From [Phialemoniopsis] sp. UDSM-2020 (Eukaryota > Ascomycota > Sordariomycetes > Thyridiales > Thyridiaceae): a stretch of 64,000 nucleotides of DNA. Under the pieces are notes generated by a model that ran no database searches, had not been told where the DNA came from, and was given only the letters and a program-made list of their open reading frames with translations. Below are positions 1 through 10,938 of the stretch, piece by piece (position 1 is the first letter of the stretch; each line of letters opens with the position of its first letter). Made by a program: the position numbers and the translations under genes. The stretch spans positions 1,612,001-1,676,000 of the forward strand of contig JAEILZ010000007.1 of the NCBI GenBank assembly GCA_018873225.1, read 5' to 3'.

Positions 1-138
1 GTGAGGGAAGAAAATTTCTTCGCACACAGCGCACGAGGGGACTTGTAGAAGATAATAAGGTTCGAAATGATTGCCTTTTTGCGTTCGTGATACCCTGATA
101 TTTCTGAAGCCTCGTCCGTAATTTCTCCGCCATACAGG

Positions 139-1705
139 ATGAAGTGTCTCGCGCCAGTTCTGGCCTTGAGCGCACTCCTCGGCCATAGCCTTTTGTCTGT
201 TGCTCAAGATGGCAAGGAAGATATGACAGTAGCTTCGAACGGCAATGGCGACGCCCAGATAGAGCAACGAGGAGCAGGATTGGCCAGTGATGTAGAAATG
301 CACATCCTCCCCCCTGCCACGCACAAGCACTAACACGAGGACCAGAACCTCCTCCCCGACGCCTCGTCCATATACAAAGTCATCGTCTCCGTCGAAGACA
401 TCCCCGAGCAAGCCCCGGCCCAGCTCAGCCAGCGGCACGCCGACGAGAAAGCCCAGCTCCTCATGCGCATGAGCAAGAAGCACGGCAAGTTCAACGAGCA
501 CCACCCGCGCAACCGCCTCCTCGACGCCCTGCACTCCTTCTCGCGCTACGAGGCCCTAAACAGGGCCGACGTTGACCGCTGGCGCGACCACTACCGCTAC
601 GTCTCGCACAAGCAGCACCTCGTACGTTGCCCCTCCCTTCCCCCTGCCCGGCTCATACTGACTTGTATTGCAACGGCAGAGGCTCGAGAGCACGATCCAC
701 TACTCGGCCAAGTTCGACAAGCTCGACTCCCTGATCGATTCCAACGCGGCGCTCTGCGACGAGATCGTCCGCTCTGCGCAGGCCTTCTACGAGATCGACG
801 ACGCCGAGCTCGAGGCGCACGTCAAGGCCAACGAGGAGCGCGGCTTCGGCGGCGATAAAGTCAGCGTCTCGCAGGCGCTCAAGCACTACGTGCGCGACTG
901 GTCCTCCGGCGGGCAAACAGAGCGGGCGCCGACATACCCGTGCGTCCTGGACGCTATCGACAAACTATTCCCGGACCGGGAGGACGACGCCGCGAGCAAG
1001 CCCAAGATCCTACTCCCCGGTGCCGGGCTCGGCAGGTTAGGCTACGATGTCGCCGCCCTGGGAGGGTTGGAAGTCAGCATCAACGAGTGGTCCATGTACA
1101 TGAACGTCGCGTACCGACACCTGACCTCCGCTCCCCGAAAGCCGTCCAGCCTGTCCATGCACCCCTTCCTCGACTCGTGGTCGCACCACGTCACGACGGC
1201 GAACCAGCTGCGTGCCGTGCCCTTTCCAGACATTCCCCTGAACGCCTCGTCCGACGTCCTCATGGTCGAGGGCGACTTCACCACTGCCTTTGCGGGGTCC
1301 AAAGCGCACTACGACGCCGTCCTGACCTTCTTCTTCATCGACACGGCGCGCAACCTCATGGCCTACCTCGACACCATCCACTCCATCCTCAAGCCCGGCG
1401 GGCACTGGGTCAACTTCGGCCCCCTGCTGTACGGCACGGGGCCCTTTGTGCAGCTCTCGCTCGAGGAGATCATCATCGTGGCCGAGGACATGGGGTTCGA
1501 GATCGTGGAGCAGGATTGGGACGGTGAATCTCCGTCGGTGTGTGGCGTGCCGACTTTTGAAGGCAGCAGAAAGGTCTGGAGCAAAGACGCCGTGTATGGG
1601 TTCGACGAGAAGGCCATGACGCGGAATGCGTATAGCGCGCAAATCTGGGTTGCAAGGAAACTGCCTTCGTCGTGTCAGCAGAAGAAAAAGAAGGGCTTCT
1701 TTTAG
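139..1705 (+). CDS. N2227-family (carnosine N-methyltransferase-like) protein with signal peptide
   Basis: Three exons: 139-291, 346-621, 680-1705, giving 484 aa. The 54-bp first intron removes an in-frame TAA at 331-333, which lies in its branch site (CACTAAC); the 58-bp second intron has a GTACGT donor and GGCAG acceptor. All phases agree. Residues 1-22 form a hydrophobic signal peptide. The SAM-binding glycine motif is LLPGAGLGRLGYD, followed by INEWSMYMN and the LKPGGHWVNFGPLLYG segment typical of N2227 (UPF0586) proteins, which include CARNMT1, the enzyme that methylates carnosine to anserine. The substrate in fungi is not established, and a secreted or ER-lumen location is inferred only from the N-terminus. 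It converges on the UBX gene with about 165 bp between stops. Confidence 0.85.
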
Positions 1706-1870
1706 AGTAGGATAGTCTCCCGCTTCCACCTGGTGTACCAATTCCAAGGGCTGGAACGCACACATGAGGTGCTCCTCACTGTTGAACATAGCTCACTCAT
1801 TCTCCTGGCGAAGCTGGCGCTTCTTGACAGACATATGATTCTAATTTCCCATCGTCTAGTAGTTTCAAGA

Positions 1871-3524
1871 CTATGCCTCAGACACCTCTTCAACACTAGC
1901 CTCATTGACCCCATTAACCGCATCCTCCTCTTCCTCAGGCACAATCTTCTCTACAATAAGATTGCCCGACCTCCCTATCTTGTCAAGCATCGTCGCCTCG
2001 GTTGTCGGCTCAAAAACCTCGCGTGGCATCAGCGCCGCGATCCGGAACTTGTAATCGTGCTCGTAGTCTAGCGGTGCCTCCACATCGTCGTCGTCGCCCT
2101 CGCGTACCACGTCATAACACTCGACAAAAGCGTAGAGCTCCTCGAGCGTCGTACTGGCCGCGAATGCGCGGCGGATGCGCTCGCCGCCCGCCATGTCTTC
2201 CGGCAGCTTGAGCGCCACGCGCACGACATCCTTGGCACCGGCCGGCGGCTCAGCGGGCACAGACTTTGCGCGCCAGCGCCGCCACTGGAGCCTCTTGGCC
2301 TCCCGGATGGCCGCAGCCTCTGCCGCTTGGGCGGCCTTCTTCTCTGCCTCTGCCGCGGCGGCCTCGGCCTCCCGCTTCTGTCGAGCCCGTTCCCTGTCCT
2401 TCGCCAGAGACCGTTCGTAAGCACTGTCTTGCTCGGTACGTAGGTTGCGTGCGACCTCGTTAGCTCTCCTCTCGGCGCGGACACCCTCGATGTCCGGACC
2501 GTACTTGTTGATGGCGGACTGGAGCCCCGCGACGTAGGCCGACGGGGTCAGGGGGCCGACAAGACGCTTGACAACGCCCATCCGGGTGCTGCCCTCCTTG
2601 GGAGTCAGGCAGATAAGACACGAGAAAGGAAACTTGGTGCACTGGTATTCGAGCGATATCTGGTAGGCCTCCGAGTCGCGGATGTTGCCTCCCCATAGCA
2701 CAATGTTGTTCGCCGGATCCTGGATAAAATTCAACACCTCGTCTGACAGCAGTGTTTCCCTCACGAAAGGATCAGTATCGTCATGCTCAGGAGCCAACAG
2801 GACCACGAGCAGGAACTTGAGGTCCTTCTTGACCGCATCGTAAGCCTGAGCGTATCCGCCCTCGAAGAAGGGCAGTTCTGTGGCACCCTCGGCCCCGTAC
2901 TGCTCCTCAAACTCTCGCCGGAAGCGAGCGGCCGTATCGCGGGGTAGCAGCTGCCTGCGACCATATGCCGTCCTCGCTATTGCCCCTGTAACGGCCCGCG
3001 GGCGCAGGGGAGCCGGTAAGAACACCAGCACGTAGGACAGGGCGCGGAAGAGGGTCGAGAATAGCTTGTAGCCAATGTTGAAGGGGGCGAAGATTATGGA
3101 GAGGAGAAAAGGCGGGCGGTACGTGGTCGAGGGCTGTCGGGGAACGATGCGGGGCGCCGGATCCGTTCCTTGCGCTCTCGGCCCTCTAGATGGGGTGCCG
3201 GCGGCGGCGTAGAGACTTTCTTGGAGGTTCTCATGTCTCGCCCCAGTGCGGGGGACGTCATTCTGGGCATCACGGGCTTCGGCTAAGAGGTCAGGCCCCT
3301 CGCCGTCGAAGAACTTTGCTATCGCGATCTGCGTCAAGGCGGGCTGGTGAGTAGGAGCTGCGAACGGGAACAAGGGCACTGCGAACCTGGACGTTCCACT
3401 GAGATCGTTCTAGGACGGGAACTGCATCCTTGACCTCTTGGGCTGTGACAACCGTGTACTGCTGTAGAGCCGCTTGTTGGCTTTCGGACAGCTGTCCAAC
3501 GTCGAACTCGGCTTCGCTCGCCAT
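1871..3524 (-). CDS. UAS/UBX-domain protein (Ubx2/FAF2-like Cdc48 adaptor)
   Basis: Two exons (3524-3387, 3328-1871) around a 58-bp intron; 531 aa. Residues 1-46 form a UBA-like domain (SESQQAALQQYTVVT). A hydrophobic hairpin lies at about 119-152 and should insert into the ER or lipid-droplet membrane. A thioredoxin-like UAS domain covers about 190-320 (VLWGGNIRDSEAYQ, TKFPFSCLICL). A charged Ala/Glu/Arg coiled coil at about 360-410 leads to a C-terminal UBX domain (VVRVALKLPEDM, TLEELYAFVE). This order, UBA - hairpin - UAS - coiled coil - UBX, is that of FAF2/UBXD8 and yeast Ubx2, which recruit Cdc48/p97 to ERAD substrates. The start ATG at 3524 immediately precedes the UBA domain; an upstream in-frame start has no support. 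Confidence 0.9.
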
Positions 3525-5408
3525 GGCGGGATGGGAGACAAAGCTGCAACACCACAAGTATTTGTCGAGGCTGATCTATGAGGAACAGATAGCCATGTGA
3601 TGGTTTTATGTTTGAGGTTCGGCTCGTAAGGTGCTGTGCAGGACCCAAATTGCAATCAGGAGGCAGTGCAGGCCGTCGATTCCAAGCAGGATAAGGTTGG
3701 TCGTGCTCGAGTTCGGACACGGTTGCCTCGGGGTTCGTGAGCCGGCAGTTCGAGAACCTGCGAAATTGGAGGCTTTGAGTATACTTTCGGGCTCTGCTTT
3801 CTCTCCAGAGGTAGTTCGACGAAGGAATCCTATTGAAACGGCAGGGGCTTAACAAACGAGACGGGAAAGATAGAGGGCAAGCTGATGATGGTTTGTGAGG
3901 ATGACGAACAGGCAAGCTCAGAAGTGGCTACTTAGTACTGTAAGCTCGGATCGAGACTAATTAGTGCGACAAGGTGCAGGTGCTCTGGTGGTACCTCCCG
4001 GGGCACGGCTGGCTGACGACATGGCCCTGTGGATCAATGTACTCATGTCACTCCAAGTGTCACGTTTCAACAATATCGTCAGCAACAATTCCGCCAACTC
4101 GGAGGTCGATATTCAGTTTGAATGTATAAATGTTGTCTTTTACGGTTCATGGAACAAAATTTTGAGACTAGAAATATGAATCAAGGGTTCACCGTTGACA
4201 TAATTGGCAAATCTGCTGGCACATGCTCCCTGTGATCGCAATGCACGGCACGACTCGACACAGCTGAATAGAACTCTTTCAAGCGCCAATGCAGGCTGCA
4301 TGAGATCGAATAAACTTATCTGTACATACACGCTTTGACATATGCACGCAAAGCAGCCGCTCTCCTACCGTATGGCTCAGGCTATGTGTAACGCGAGAGC
4401 ACAAGTGCTGAGTGCCTAGGTTTGTGGGATGCCTACATGAGATAGCATATACTTAGGTACGTATGCATTCAATTCAAGTCTCCAAGATTGAACTCATATC
4501 AAACGAATAATCGAGTAGAGTCAAATGTCTAACATAATAATGCCAACTATCCATTTCCATCGGAACAAACTAATAAGTACCGGAGGTGCCTGGGGTAAGA
4601 AGGGACATCTCGGTGGCAGCTGCGTCATCTGCTGATTCAGCTGCAGGACGTAGTGCATATCATAGACCTGTACTTGAGCTGATGGGGTTAACAGGATAGA
4701 ATCAAGGTCTTGCACTAACACAGCAGCAAAGCATTAGCTCCCGGTTATGCAGCTTCAAGCACTTGGAAGAGCATGGCTGGCCGCTAAACGGGCGCAGCTA
4801 CAAGCTGGAAGGCTGAAGAAATGGCCCCCCCTGTCATCAATATCTGGGTCCGTCCCCCAATACTGGCTGCCCGCCGCCTTGGTGCGTTGCTGTGACCCTC
4901 TCATCCCGCCCGCTTTCTCTCCGAGTCAAGTCAATACCACCCCAGGCTCGAACCTCCCTTTGCACAAGGCGCGATCTTTTTGACGCCGTCCTCGCCCTGG
5001 CTCCCCCTTCTCCCTCTTGGATTTCCCCAGCTGGCGCGCGATAGAGGAGGGCGCTTCAATTGCGAGGCAATATCTATAACTCTATACTCTGTACAGAGAG
5101 AGCAGTCGCACTTGAACCACCGCGTAGCCATGGGACACTTCCACAAGATCTAGGTAAGTCCGCGTCTGCCCCACTATCACCAATCCACCACACGTACACA
5201 TCCAGCAGCTCTTTGTCGTTCAACTCCATCATGTTACGCTCTGCCAGTGCCTCGCTCGAGCCTTGTCCGTTTGTTGAAGCGTAATCAGCTTCCTGCCTGC
5301 AATTGCGCGGTCCTCATTCTTCACTTTTGTATGCTTCTTCTCACCATCTGCCAACAGCTTTCGTAGAGTCGGTAACGGGGATGCGGCGCTTCCGAATTGA
5401 CGATTACG
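3525..5408. other. Intergenic region between divergent UBX gene and PAN3
   Basis: No coding exon could be supported here. It must hold both promoters and the PAN3 5' leader. The part around 4050-4550 is AT-richer than the flanking genes. Short ORFs in several frames lack domain character and splice support. Confidence 0.6.
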
Positions 5409-6593
5409 ATGGCTACCACGCGATACAATCCGCCCGATCCTAGGCGGCAGGTCGGGTCGCCTAGACCAAGCAGAAGCCGTGGTAAGTGACCACCGCCCAG
5501 CCTGCTGAATGCGCGACCGGGGCGCGCGCGTCCTTGCATCCATCCAAGGGCAGATAAAGAATCTAGAGGCTGATCGACGGGACCCGTGGCGCAGATAATA
5601 AGGATACACTGTGTCGCAACGTCTATATCTACGGCCATTGCCGCTACGAGGACACGTGCTCCTTCAATCATGATCAGAACAAGAATCCCTCCAGTACAGA
5701 TGTGTAGGTGCTATCCCTTCCCCCTCTCTCTGCCCTCTAAAAGCGCGCCGTGGCTGTGACTTTTGCACCGACCGCTCGACTTCCATGCACCGACGTACCC
5801 TGGTTTGACTTCAGCCCGAGGATCCAAAGGACGGATTGGTGGGAACGAAGAGTGACAAGATCGGTGGCTATCTGTGTGTGATTGGGTCGTCTTGCCTCAA
5901 GCGCCATGGTTCTGGATGTTTGCTTCGACGAGACGGCATCTCCGCTCTGCTTCCCGACGGCTGGCTGCGTCTTGTCGCGCATACACTGGGCCTCACTCGT
6001 GTCTCTGTGCCGGTCTCCCGCCAGCCAATTGCGCACCGTGTCGTTGGTCCAAGTCGTTTACCACGCGGCTGGACGTTGTCGAAGGCTTCGAGCTTGCTGT
6101 GAAGTGATGCCTCTATCAATGAGCTGTCTTGAGGTGTCCATCATCTGGTTGCCGCTTGGCGTCGACCTTCGACGTCTCTCGTGACACTGCCATGAGATGG
6201 AAATTGAGATGTTGCTCAATGGCTTGATGGGACGGCGCGCACTGGCCAACATAAGCGAATTGAAGATCGAGGTTCTCCCTCACCTCGGTTGTTAGTACCG
6301 TGGTTCACGTCACTCGCGGGGTACATTACACGCGACCTCGACGGCTACACTGCTCAAAATCTTACCGGTCTGGACTCAACAAAGCATCAGCAAAGTTCTA
6401 CGACGCGTTGGCGTGCACTCTCTGTCATCATGGCCGACTTGTGGCTTCTTCTTCGCGAGCCCGCTATGTGCCATACCGGATATACTAACCTCTATCCTTT
6501 TCATAGTACCGCCAAGAAGACTCTCAACGTCGAGTCACCCTCATTCACCCCAGCAAGCCTGCAGCCGCAAGTACCGCAACAGCAGCAGCCAGC

Positions 6594-6631
<38 letters not shown>

Positions 6632-8511
6632 CTCCGGGCAAGAAGCCGACATTCTCCACGCAGGCGCTGAGCGCGCCCGTCTTCACGCCCCGAGGCCCAG
6701 GATGTTCGTATCACACCATGAGACTACCAAAGTAACGGCATAGGCTAACCCTGATTGCAAAGCTGCGACCCCAGTTCAGGCGCCAGCTCCAAAGCAGCAA
6801 CCTCAACAACAGCAGTATCAACAGACCGAGGCCGAGCAGCCAGCTTTCAACCCGGCTGCCATTCGGGAGTTCACGCCTTCAACTCAGCCGAGTCAAAATG
6901 GCGCCTCTAGTGATACTCCCAATCCATATGACCCTTTTAGCATGTCAGCTGTGAATCAAGCGATGCCATCGACCCCGTACAACCCCTATGCCAACGATCA
7001 GAATAACCTGGGCGGATCTACCGCCCCTTTCTTCTCCGGCCAGTCTGGCTATGCGGCTCCCGCTCAGCCAGTGAGTTTCGCGCGCTCTGAGAATCCCTTC
7101 TGAACAATCGCTGATTTCTGTAGCTGCAATATCATCATTATGCCCCTGTCGGCCCGTTCCGGGACGACCTACAACCCTACCAGAAACTGAATCATACCTT
7201 CTTCATGGAGGAGAAGCTGCGAGAAGAGTACTTTAAGAAGGCTCAAGCAGCTCACCAAGTCTTGCCCAGTACGTGTCCTACATTCGTCGTGCAAGAAAGA
7301 TCTACTCGCTAACCCTACACCCAGACTCGCTCCAACTTGACAACTACCACTCTCTCGTTGCCCTTGACACGACTGGTAGGAAGGTTAGCACCCTCTTTGG
7401 CTACGTCAGTTGGGTATACAAGGCCACATCCTTCAAGAATGGCAAGCTCTACTGTCTCCGGCGGCTCGAGGGATACCGCTTGACGAACGAGCATGCGATC
7501 CGCTCAGTCAAGGAGTGGAAGCGTATCGACAATGGCAACATCGTCACCGTCCATGACGCATTCACCACCAGGGCTTTCCAAGACAGTGGCTCCCTGGTCT
7601 TCGCCCTAGACTACTTCCCGCTCTCCAAGACGCTAGCGGAGCACCACTTCCCTACGATCCCGACGCAGCGCTACCACCGCAGTCCTACTATCCACGAGAA
7701 CGTCCTCTGGAGCTACATAGTACAGATCTCCAACGCGCTCAAGGCCATCCACGATGCTGGTCTCGCAGCCCGGTGCATTGATCTCTCCAAGATCATCATC
7801 ACGGACAAGCACCGCATCCGCCTGAGCGGATGTGGCGTCCTCGATGTCGTGCGGTTCGACGCCCGCCGTCCCCTTGCCGAGCTGCAGCAGGAGGACTTTT
7901 TGCACTTTGGCAAAGCCATCATGTCCCTAGCGACCAACACCCTGCCGGCCCAGCTCAATTTGACCTCGGCTCTGGAGCAGGTGGCGCGCGTCTACTCGCC
8001 AGAGATGAAGGATATGCTGACGTGGCTCATCAACCCGCCGCAGCCTAACTCGGCGCGGAACGTGCAGAACCTTGTGTCGGGCATCTCGCACCACTTCGTC
8101 AAGGCATTTGACACCTCGCTGCACACCTCGGACAACCTCAACTCGGAGCTGTACCGCGAGGTCGAGAACGGCCGCCTCACGCGCCTGCTCATGAAGCTCG
8201 GCGCGGTCAACGAGCGCGGCGAGTACGACGGCGACCCGGCCTGGTCCGAGCACGGCGAGCGCTACCCGCTCAAGCTGTTCCGCGACTACGTCTTCCACCG
8301 CGTCGACGAGCAAGGGCAGCCTAATGTCGACATGGGCCACATGCTGCGCGCGCTGAACCGCCTCGACACGGGCAGCCCGGAGCTGATCCGCCTCACGAGC
8401 CGTGACGGCGAGACGGACTTTATCATCAGCTACAAGGAGCTCAAGCAGGCGCTCAACAGCGCGTTCAACGACCTGTTTAAGAACAAGCGGCAGAACCGCG
8501 TGGGGATCTAG
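5409..8511 (+). CDS. PAN3: PAN2-PAN3 deadenylation complex subunit PAN3
   Basis: Six exons: 5409-5481, 5595-5703, 6507-6703, 6763-7070, 7124-7268, 7325-8511. Every phase agrees, giving 672 aa. PAN3 is the regulatory subunit that recruits the PAN2 3' exonuclease to poly(A) tails and to poly(A)-binding protein. The N-terminus has a CX8CX5CX3H zinc finger (C31, C40, C46, H50). A PAM2 motif (TLNVESPSFTP), which binds the PABP MLLE domain, follows and leads into a 12-Gln run. The C-terminal half is the ATP-binding pseudokinase (from LQLDNYHSLVALDT), coiled coil and knob domain, ending TDFIISYKELKQ and FNDLFKN. Intron 2 is 803 bp, far longer than the others, and separates zinc-finger and PAM2 exons. 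The frame stays open for 111 codons after the TAG. Confidence 0.95.
5704..6506 (+). other. Unusually long PAN3 intron 2 with in-frame alternative ATG
   Basis: Donor GTAGGT at 5704 and acceptor TTTTCATAG at 6506, with a ATACTAACC branch site at 6482-6490. An ATG at 6430 opens a frame that reads without a stop through the acceptor into exon 3 in the PAN3 frame. A transcript starting inside the intron would encode PAN3 without the zinc finger but with the PAM2 motif. No other exon-like sequence is evident in it. Confidence 0.7.
6595..6630 (+). repeat. (CAG)12 microsatellite encoding poly-Gln in PAN3
   Basis: Twelve perfect CAG units, preceded by further Gln codons, inside PAN3 exon 3 just after the PAM2 motif. 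The lack of synonymous interruption suggests a recently unstable tract whose length may vary between strains. Confidence 0.95.
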
Positions 8512-9619
8512 ACAATCCCGCCGTCGCCGGTACCGCAGCACGTCCAGCAGCAGCAGTTGTGGAGCCATCCACCGCCGCTGATGCCGCCGCCAGGGCTGCC
8601 GATCCCTCGGCAGAACCAGGGGTTGCCGGGGAGGGCGGGGGAACCGCGGCGCCAGTCGTGGAGCCATCCACCGCCGCTGATGCCGCCGCCAGGGCTGCCG
8701 ATCCCTCGGCAGAACCAGGGGTCGCCGGGGAGGGGACAGACACGCGGTACTAGTCGCGGGCGTGGTCAGAGTCCGCGAAGCGTCTCCTCCGGGTTGAGTG
8801 TGCTGCGGTATGATGGGTTTGGGACGGGTAGTACAGATGAGAGGTAATGGAAGAAATGTATGTGGAACTGGGCGACATGGTCGGGAGGTGAATATCGACC
8901 CAATTCCTGGGATCGTCCGCAGTGTGGAATGGGGACACCAGGGTACGGTTCATATAGGAGGACTTGGCGAGATCAGTGTATGAAGGGTGTCGGGGAGTAC
9001 GGCCCTCTGGATTATCGGTTCGTCTCCCTGGAGACCAAGTTGACTGGGAGAGCAGATACAGGGAGCTTACCCTTCCGGCGTATATCAGCCGGAATGTTTG
9101 ACGACGGGGGACAGAAGGCCGTTGGAGAAGACGGCGGAGAGGAAGCCAAGGTAGAACAGCGTATGTGCATGTGTGTGTTATTCAGCGCGATGGTCGGAAG
9201 AGCAAAGAGAAGCGATGTGGGTAGTTTAACAAAGAGCAAAAACGAAAATTCCAATCCTTATTTCAACTTATACAGCGTCCATCTCTCTTCAGACTAGGGA
9301 CTCAGTCTCACATGTGACCTAGAAACCATTCGCTGTGATATCGCAAGCCCAACACGCATGATGTTGAACAATCGCTCGAGTCTATGCCAATTTGAAATGG
9401 TCCGGACAAGGTCAAAAGGTAAACAGGAAGCATTGTTTGAACGGCACTCATAGTCGATACCTAGTCTAGCTATATCTGGCAGAAATAGGACATCAACCAC
9501 AACTCTAATCAACAAAGTTTTCCACCTGAACGCCGAGCCCTGATGCGTGGCTGCCGATGTGTGTATATATAAACACATGAGCGTCGACAGCACGTACGTT
9601 AAATCCAAGATCATAACAC
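8512..9619. other. Convergent intergenic region PAN3 / ARPC4
   Basis: It holds the tandem repeat at 8554-8739 and then about 850 bp without supported coding sequence. It should contain the 3' UTRs of PAN3 (+) and ARPC4 (-). Confidence 0.6.
8554..8739 (+). repeat. Two-copy tandem repeat, 99-bp period, downstream of PAN3 stop
   Basis: The unit from about 8554 recurs 99 bp later with roughly 85 bp nearly identical (two mismatches noted). The period is a multiple of three, and both copies stay open in two forward frames and one reverse frame. In the PAN3 frame it reads as a Pro-rich module (WSHPPPLMPPPGLPIP) repeated twice. It lies in the predicted 3' UTR. Confidence 0.9.
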
Positions 9620-10336
9620 TTAATCGAACTAAAGAGAAGAGTCAGCGAACAGCCCTCGTGCACTTGATTACCGTGTCACTTACAGGAGTCAGGAAAGATT
9701 CCGCTACGAAACGTGCTCTTGCGTTCAACTAGAAAGTCCCAAGTTAGCCACGGCATGACAAGCGCGGATCGAACACGATCAAGACATACAAACAGTTTCA
9801 TCTCGGAGATCTCCTTGTCGACCTCCTCCATGAACTGGATGATGAAGTCGACGAGCTTGTGCTTGAGCATCTCCTCGGTGTGGAAGTTTGTGATGAGGAA
9901 GGAGATGTCGTAGCCCTTGATGGCCTTGCGGCGCAGGATGAAGAAGCTCTCGGCGCGCTGCTGCAGGAAGCGCGTGAACTTGTGGACGAGGATGTGCTCG
10001 ATCTCGTCGGCCTGCTTAATCTTGATGCTGACGCGGACGCTGTTGACGCTGGGCTCGACGAGCACGCGCTCGTTCTCGTTGCGCGCGACGGTGAGAGGGG
10101 TCAGCAGGACCTCCGGGGAGGTGCGGGCCTCGACCTCGGGGACGTTGTGGCGCTCGGCGGTCTGGGAGGCAAAGTCGGAGAGGCACAGGGCGGCGGTCAG
10201 GGTGCTCCGGACGGCCTGGAGGTAGGGCCGGAGGGACTGGGACTGTTTCTCTCGTGTGTTAGCCTACAGCAGTGGCATTGGGTTGTGTGATGGAGCGAGC
10301 TGCGGCTGGTCGTTGGGTGGACGATTGACTTGCCAT
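9620..10336 (-). CDS. ARPC4: Arp2/3 complex subunit 4 (ARPC4, p20)
   Basis: Four exons on the minus strand: 10336-10334 (ATG alone), 10242-9790, 9728-9684 and 9628-9620, giving 169 aa against about 168 in the family. The protein begins [16 protein letters not shown] and contains [19 protein letters not shown] and [16 protein letters not shown], the highly conserved ARPC4 core. It is part of the seven-subunit complex that nucleates branched actin at cortical patches. The third exon encodes [15 protein letters not shown] and the last only Phe-Asp-stop. The first intron appears to use a GC donor (ATG|GCAAGT) with a GGCTAAC branch site and AAACAG acceptor. It is divergent from UBP6. Confidence 0.92.
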
Positions 10337-10938
10337 GATGAAAGCGTGGTTGCTCCTATGAGCTCATTGAGTCGGGTGTGTAACTGTATCCAACCCCTTT
10401 TGGTGTTTGGGAGAGGTTGCTTGTCTCGTGGTTGTATGCAGTGATGTATGTGGTGGCTACCTTGAAGCTGTCGTCGTGGACGGGATGGATGGCTGGCTGG
10501 CTGTGTGGGCGCATGGTGGGGTTCGGGGCGGTGGAGGAGGAGGGGAGCCGCCTGGTTGGTGTGGCTGCAACAGCACCCAGCGCAAGCACCACCACAATTG
10601 AGGAGTTACGTCAGCCGCCGATAGCACTTGAGGCCAGTGCTCCCTTCCACTTCTTTCACCGCCTTTGGAGCTTCCAGACCGATTTGCCGCCTTCTGTGGG
10701 CTTCTCTTGCGGCAAGCTAACAGCCCGACCCCACCACGCTTTCACCCACCCAGGTACACTCACACACACGTATCAGCGTTGCTTGCCTTGAACCACGGTA
10801 CACCATTTTGCCCTTCACACATCACAAGGGGGCAAACTTTTGTAACTTCCTCCCTCCTTCATACCTCAACCCTGGGTTTCAACCCTTCCTTCCCTTCAAC
10901 CCTCCCCAGGACTGCACAGACGTTGATTTCCAGTCAAG
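10337..10938. promoter_or_regulatory. Divergent promoter region between ARPC4 and UBP6
   Basis: About 600 bp between two divergent start codons; both core promoters must lie here. The UBP6-proximal part (about 10680-10930) is a CT-rich leader typical of filamentous fungi. No specific factor site is claimed. Confidence 0.55.

Noticed and set aside
8559..8753. Ala/Glu/Pro-rich ORF on the + strand and its mirror on the - strand over the 99-bp repeat
   Set aside because: GC-rich repeat with a period divisible by three opens several frames by chance; only the PAN3-frame reading is discussed.
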